A stretch of DNA of 64,000 nucleotides from Vanessa cardui. Lineage: Eukaryota; Arthropoda; Insecta; Lepidoptera; Nymphalidae. Position 1 is the first letter of the stretch; each line of letters starts with the position of its first letter. The stretch spans positions 3,348,001 through 3,412,000 of the forward strand of contig NC_061154.1 of NCBI RefSeq assembly GCF_905220365.1. The letters are read 5' to 3'. A program made the position numbers and the translations under genes. Positions 61,475-64,000 of the stretch are shown here, one piece after another. The notes under the pieces were generated by a model, which worked only from the letters and a program-made list of their open reading frames with translations, did not search any database and had not been told where the DNA came from.

Positions 61475-61690
61475 TATTGTAGCCTAAGTTACTCCTTATC
61501 ATATCAGTTATTTGCCAGTGAAAGTCCCGTTAAAATCGGTCCAGCCGTTCCAGAGATTAACCGGAACGAACAGACAGACAGACAAAAATTGTAAAAAATG
61601 TTATTTGGATATATGTACCGCGTATATCCATATACATTGAGTAAAAACGGGCTATTTTAATATTACAAACAGACACTCCCATTTTTTTAT
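61475..61690 (+). repeat. Repeat family T, reference copy
   Basis: 'gtagcctaagttactccttatcatatcagttatttgccagtgaaagtcccgttaaaatcggtccagccgttccagagattaaccgg' then (cagacaga)n and 'gggctattttaatattacaaacagacactccc'. Reverse copies at 39745-39945 and 11460-11590 show it is dispersed. Confidence 0.65.
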
Positions 61691-63064
61691 GTGTATTCAT
61701 ATATGTAAGTCGATAATCATGTTATCTCAATGGACAGCGAAATTAAAAATGTTGATTGTATAAGAAAATTCGATTTGAAAAAAAAATCGATTTTTAAATG
61801 TTTAAGTAGATTAGCTACCGTCACCGTAAATAGCTATCTTCCAATCGAGTCATTACACTGTCCCTTCATTCAGATGCCTGTTATTTGTAAAAAAGAGATA
61901 GCGATACATGTTATGCTGCTGTCTCGCGCTCTGACTGTCATTACGGGCAGCTATCAATCAAGTGCGTTTTATAAAACGCCCGGCTTATGTTTTACGCGAT
62001 TTCATTTTAATCAGGGTGTACTAATAAATTACGATGGCGTTGGAGCTTCCAGGAAGAGTCACGATTTATTGCTTAAATAATTTCGTATAAATTTTCAAAA
62101 CAATATATTTCTTATAACTTACTTATTATACAAATAATATTAAGGGGAATATTTAGTCCATAATGATTAAAAAACATATAATCTACACAATTGATGTTGT
62201 TATTTAAATCTTATGCGTTTATAGTGACGTATGTAGTTGACTGCAGGCTCTTACAACACAAAATCGTTTCTACTCGCGTCTGAGCATTATGAAACTTACT
62301 CGAAGGTTTACTTCAAATTGAAGTTTTCTTTCTTATAGCTTTACTTTGACAGTTTGTGAGAACATTGCCCTTTATATAAATATACATTTGAGTTTAGCGA
62401 GGAAATACGTCGGCGAACTTCTGCAATCTTTTTCCAGTTCATAAATATACAATAATGTTTGGGGTGAATAAAAATTCAGTATGAAAAACTGTTTTTAAAT
62501 AAACTTTAAGTCTATCACAAAAACGAAATTATCTAAAAGAATTTGTCACTTCAGATAAAAATAAAAGAAACAAATAAAGAAATGTAATCGACAAGGAAAC
62601 AAAGACTTTTAAATCCATTGAAACTTTATTTAAATGTTTGTTCAAGAATTTAGAAGCGTAAAAACAAGAATGAGATATCGTTTTAGGCTGTCGTTACACT
62701 TCCTACGTAGTAAAACAGTGGAGATATCATGCAAGATACAATTTAAAACTTGCAACAGATCACTAATGAATTATGCAAATTAAATTTAAATATACGCATT
62801 AATTAGATGTATAGTTAGAGTAAGAAAACCTTCGTCAGTTTTCAAATTCATTCGTTTATCAAGTCTTTTACTCTTAGTACCTTTTGAATCTAAACATCAA
62901 ATCATCGCGACGCAATATGTCATTCTCAAGCGGTAAAGCAGATTCTCGCTTATATGGAGCACACGAAAATAGATCTTAAGGTGACGAACCTTTCCTTACC
63001 CCGACTGTACTAAATTGATCTAACTTCACATTGATATTGACAGAACAAAAGTATGTTATTCAGT
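61691..63064. other. No supported gene
   Basis: A 116-codon ATG frame at 61730-62080 (MDSEIKNVDCIRKFDLKKKS...) is the longest unexplained one in the right half. It abuts repeat family T, has no recognised domain and is not called as a gene. The rest is AT-rich. Confidence 0.35.
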
Positions 63065-63086
63065 CTAAACACTAAAGTAAAAGTAT

Positions 63087-63396
63087 AGTAAAGTAACAGC
63101 CTGTAAATTTCCCACCGCTGATATAAGGCCTCCTCTTCCATTAAGGAGAGGGTTTGGAACATATTTCACCACGCTGTTCCAATGCGGTGTGGTGGAATGC
63201 ACATGTGGCAGAATTTCGATGAAATTAGACACATGTATGTTTCCTTGCGGTTTTTCCTTCACCGCCGAGCAAGAGATGAATTATAAAATTAAATTAAGCA
63301 CATATTCGTACATATGTATGGTGGTGCTTGCCTGGGTTTGAACCCGCAATCATCGGTTAAGATGCATGCATTCTAACCACTGGGCCATCTCAGCTT
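63087..63396 (-). mobile_element. SINE family A with target-site duplication
   Basis: A full-length minus copy from 'tagtaaagtaacagcctg' to 'ccactgggccatctcagct'. TAAACACTA occurs at 63065-63073 and 63397-63405 as the probable target-site duplication. Confidence 0.88.
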
Positions 63397-63647
63397 TAAA
63401 CACTAGAATATGAATATTAGAAAAACGCGTTCACGTACAAAATGTACTTGATGATGAATTGTTTTATAGAAAATATCATCGGATATATATTCCTATTCTT
63501 ACGTTTAATCGCAGTTTATTAAGCGATAAGCGACACTTTGATTTAATCCTTTTTGTGGATAGTAAATTGTCATTTGAAGAAGATAAATTATTTTATTTAT
63601 CTAAATTATAGCTTTACAATATCCATTAGTAGTATAGTGTATATACT

Positions 63648-63977
63648 ATTTACTTGGTGGTAGGGCTTTGTGCGAGCCCGTCTGGGTAGGTACCACCCAC
63701 TCATCAGTTATTCTACCGCCAAATAACAGTAGTCAGTATTGTTGTGTTCCGGTTTGAAGGGTGAGTGAGCCAGTGTAACTTCAGACACAAGGGACATAAC
63801 ATCTTAGTTCCCAAGGTTGGTGGCGCAGTGACGATGTAAGGAATAGTTAATATTTCTCACAGCGTCATTGTCTATGGGTGATGGTGACCACTTACCATCA
63901 CGTGGCCCATATGCTCGTCCGCCAACCTATACCATAAAAAAAAAAAAAAAAAATAAAAAAAATAAAAAAAAAAATAC
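63648..63977 (+). mobile_element. SINE family B with long A-rich tail
   Basis: A nearly consensus family B copy from 'ttacttggtggtagggctttgtgcgagcccg' to 'cgccaacctataccat', followed by an A-rich tail (A-run with T interruptions, 63939-63975). The long, little-decayed tail suggests a recent insertion. Confidence 0.88.
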
Positions 63978-64000
63978 ATAAAAATACAAATTCTTATTTA

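Noticed and set aside
61730..62080. 116-codon ORF as a gene
   Set aside because: No domain, no partner exon and placement next to a dispersed repeat; length alone is weak evidence in 64 kb.

Overview
This is AT-rich, intron-bearing animal DNA, most likely from a butterfly or moth. The evidence is an imaginal disc growth factor (IDGF) gene with insect-type sequence, a mariner element of insect type, and dense interspersed repeats of kinds I recognise from lepidopteran genomes: tRNA-headed SINEs with the 'cccactgctgggctaaggcctcctc' tail, RTE LINE ends followed by (TGATGA)n, and Helitron-like ends in CTAGT. Nothing looks bacterial or viral, and no CRISPR array or operon is visible. The species cannot be fixed from the sequence alone.

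All confidently coding genes lie in the first 12 kb, all on the + strand. (1) 432-4145 holds the last eight exons of an IDGF-type chitinase-like secreted protein; the signal-peptide exon lies before the window. (2) 5599-6378 is an intact, intronless and diverged copy of mitochondrial ATP synthase subunit b, probably a retrogene. (3) 6686-11838 is a five-exon gene for a secreted protein with two Kunitz domains, both with non-basic residues at the P1 position. The three genes share no obvious pathway.

From 12 kb to the end the window is gene-poor and repeat-rich. Notable items are a head-to-tail duplication of a 1,064-bp unit (12757-14885), several SINE families (some with clear target-site duplications), an R1/TRAS-like LINE 3' part split by a SINE (29.1-30.1 kb), a hAT-type MITE with near-perfect TIRs and 8-bp TSD (33105-33495), and a full-length mariner (36789-38072) with one in-frame stop in its transposase. 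A weak two-exon gene candidate lies at 34503-35383.

At 41.16-41.66 kb there is a strong CpG- and GC-rich island with an initiator-like TCAGTT and a good splice donor. It reads as the promoter and non-coding first exon of a + strand gene whose coding exons are not recognisable before 64 kb. Two smaller CpG-rich patches, at 55.3 and 60.5 kb, could be enhancers or alternative first exons of that gene. I found no convincing new multi-gene system. The most rewarding items are the 41.4 kb promoter, the tandem duplication, the ATP synthase b retrocopy, the atypical Kunitz protein, and the sharing of a 3' tail between a SINE family and a larger element.
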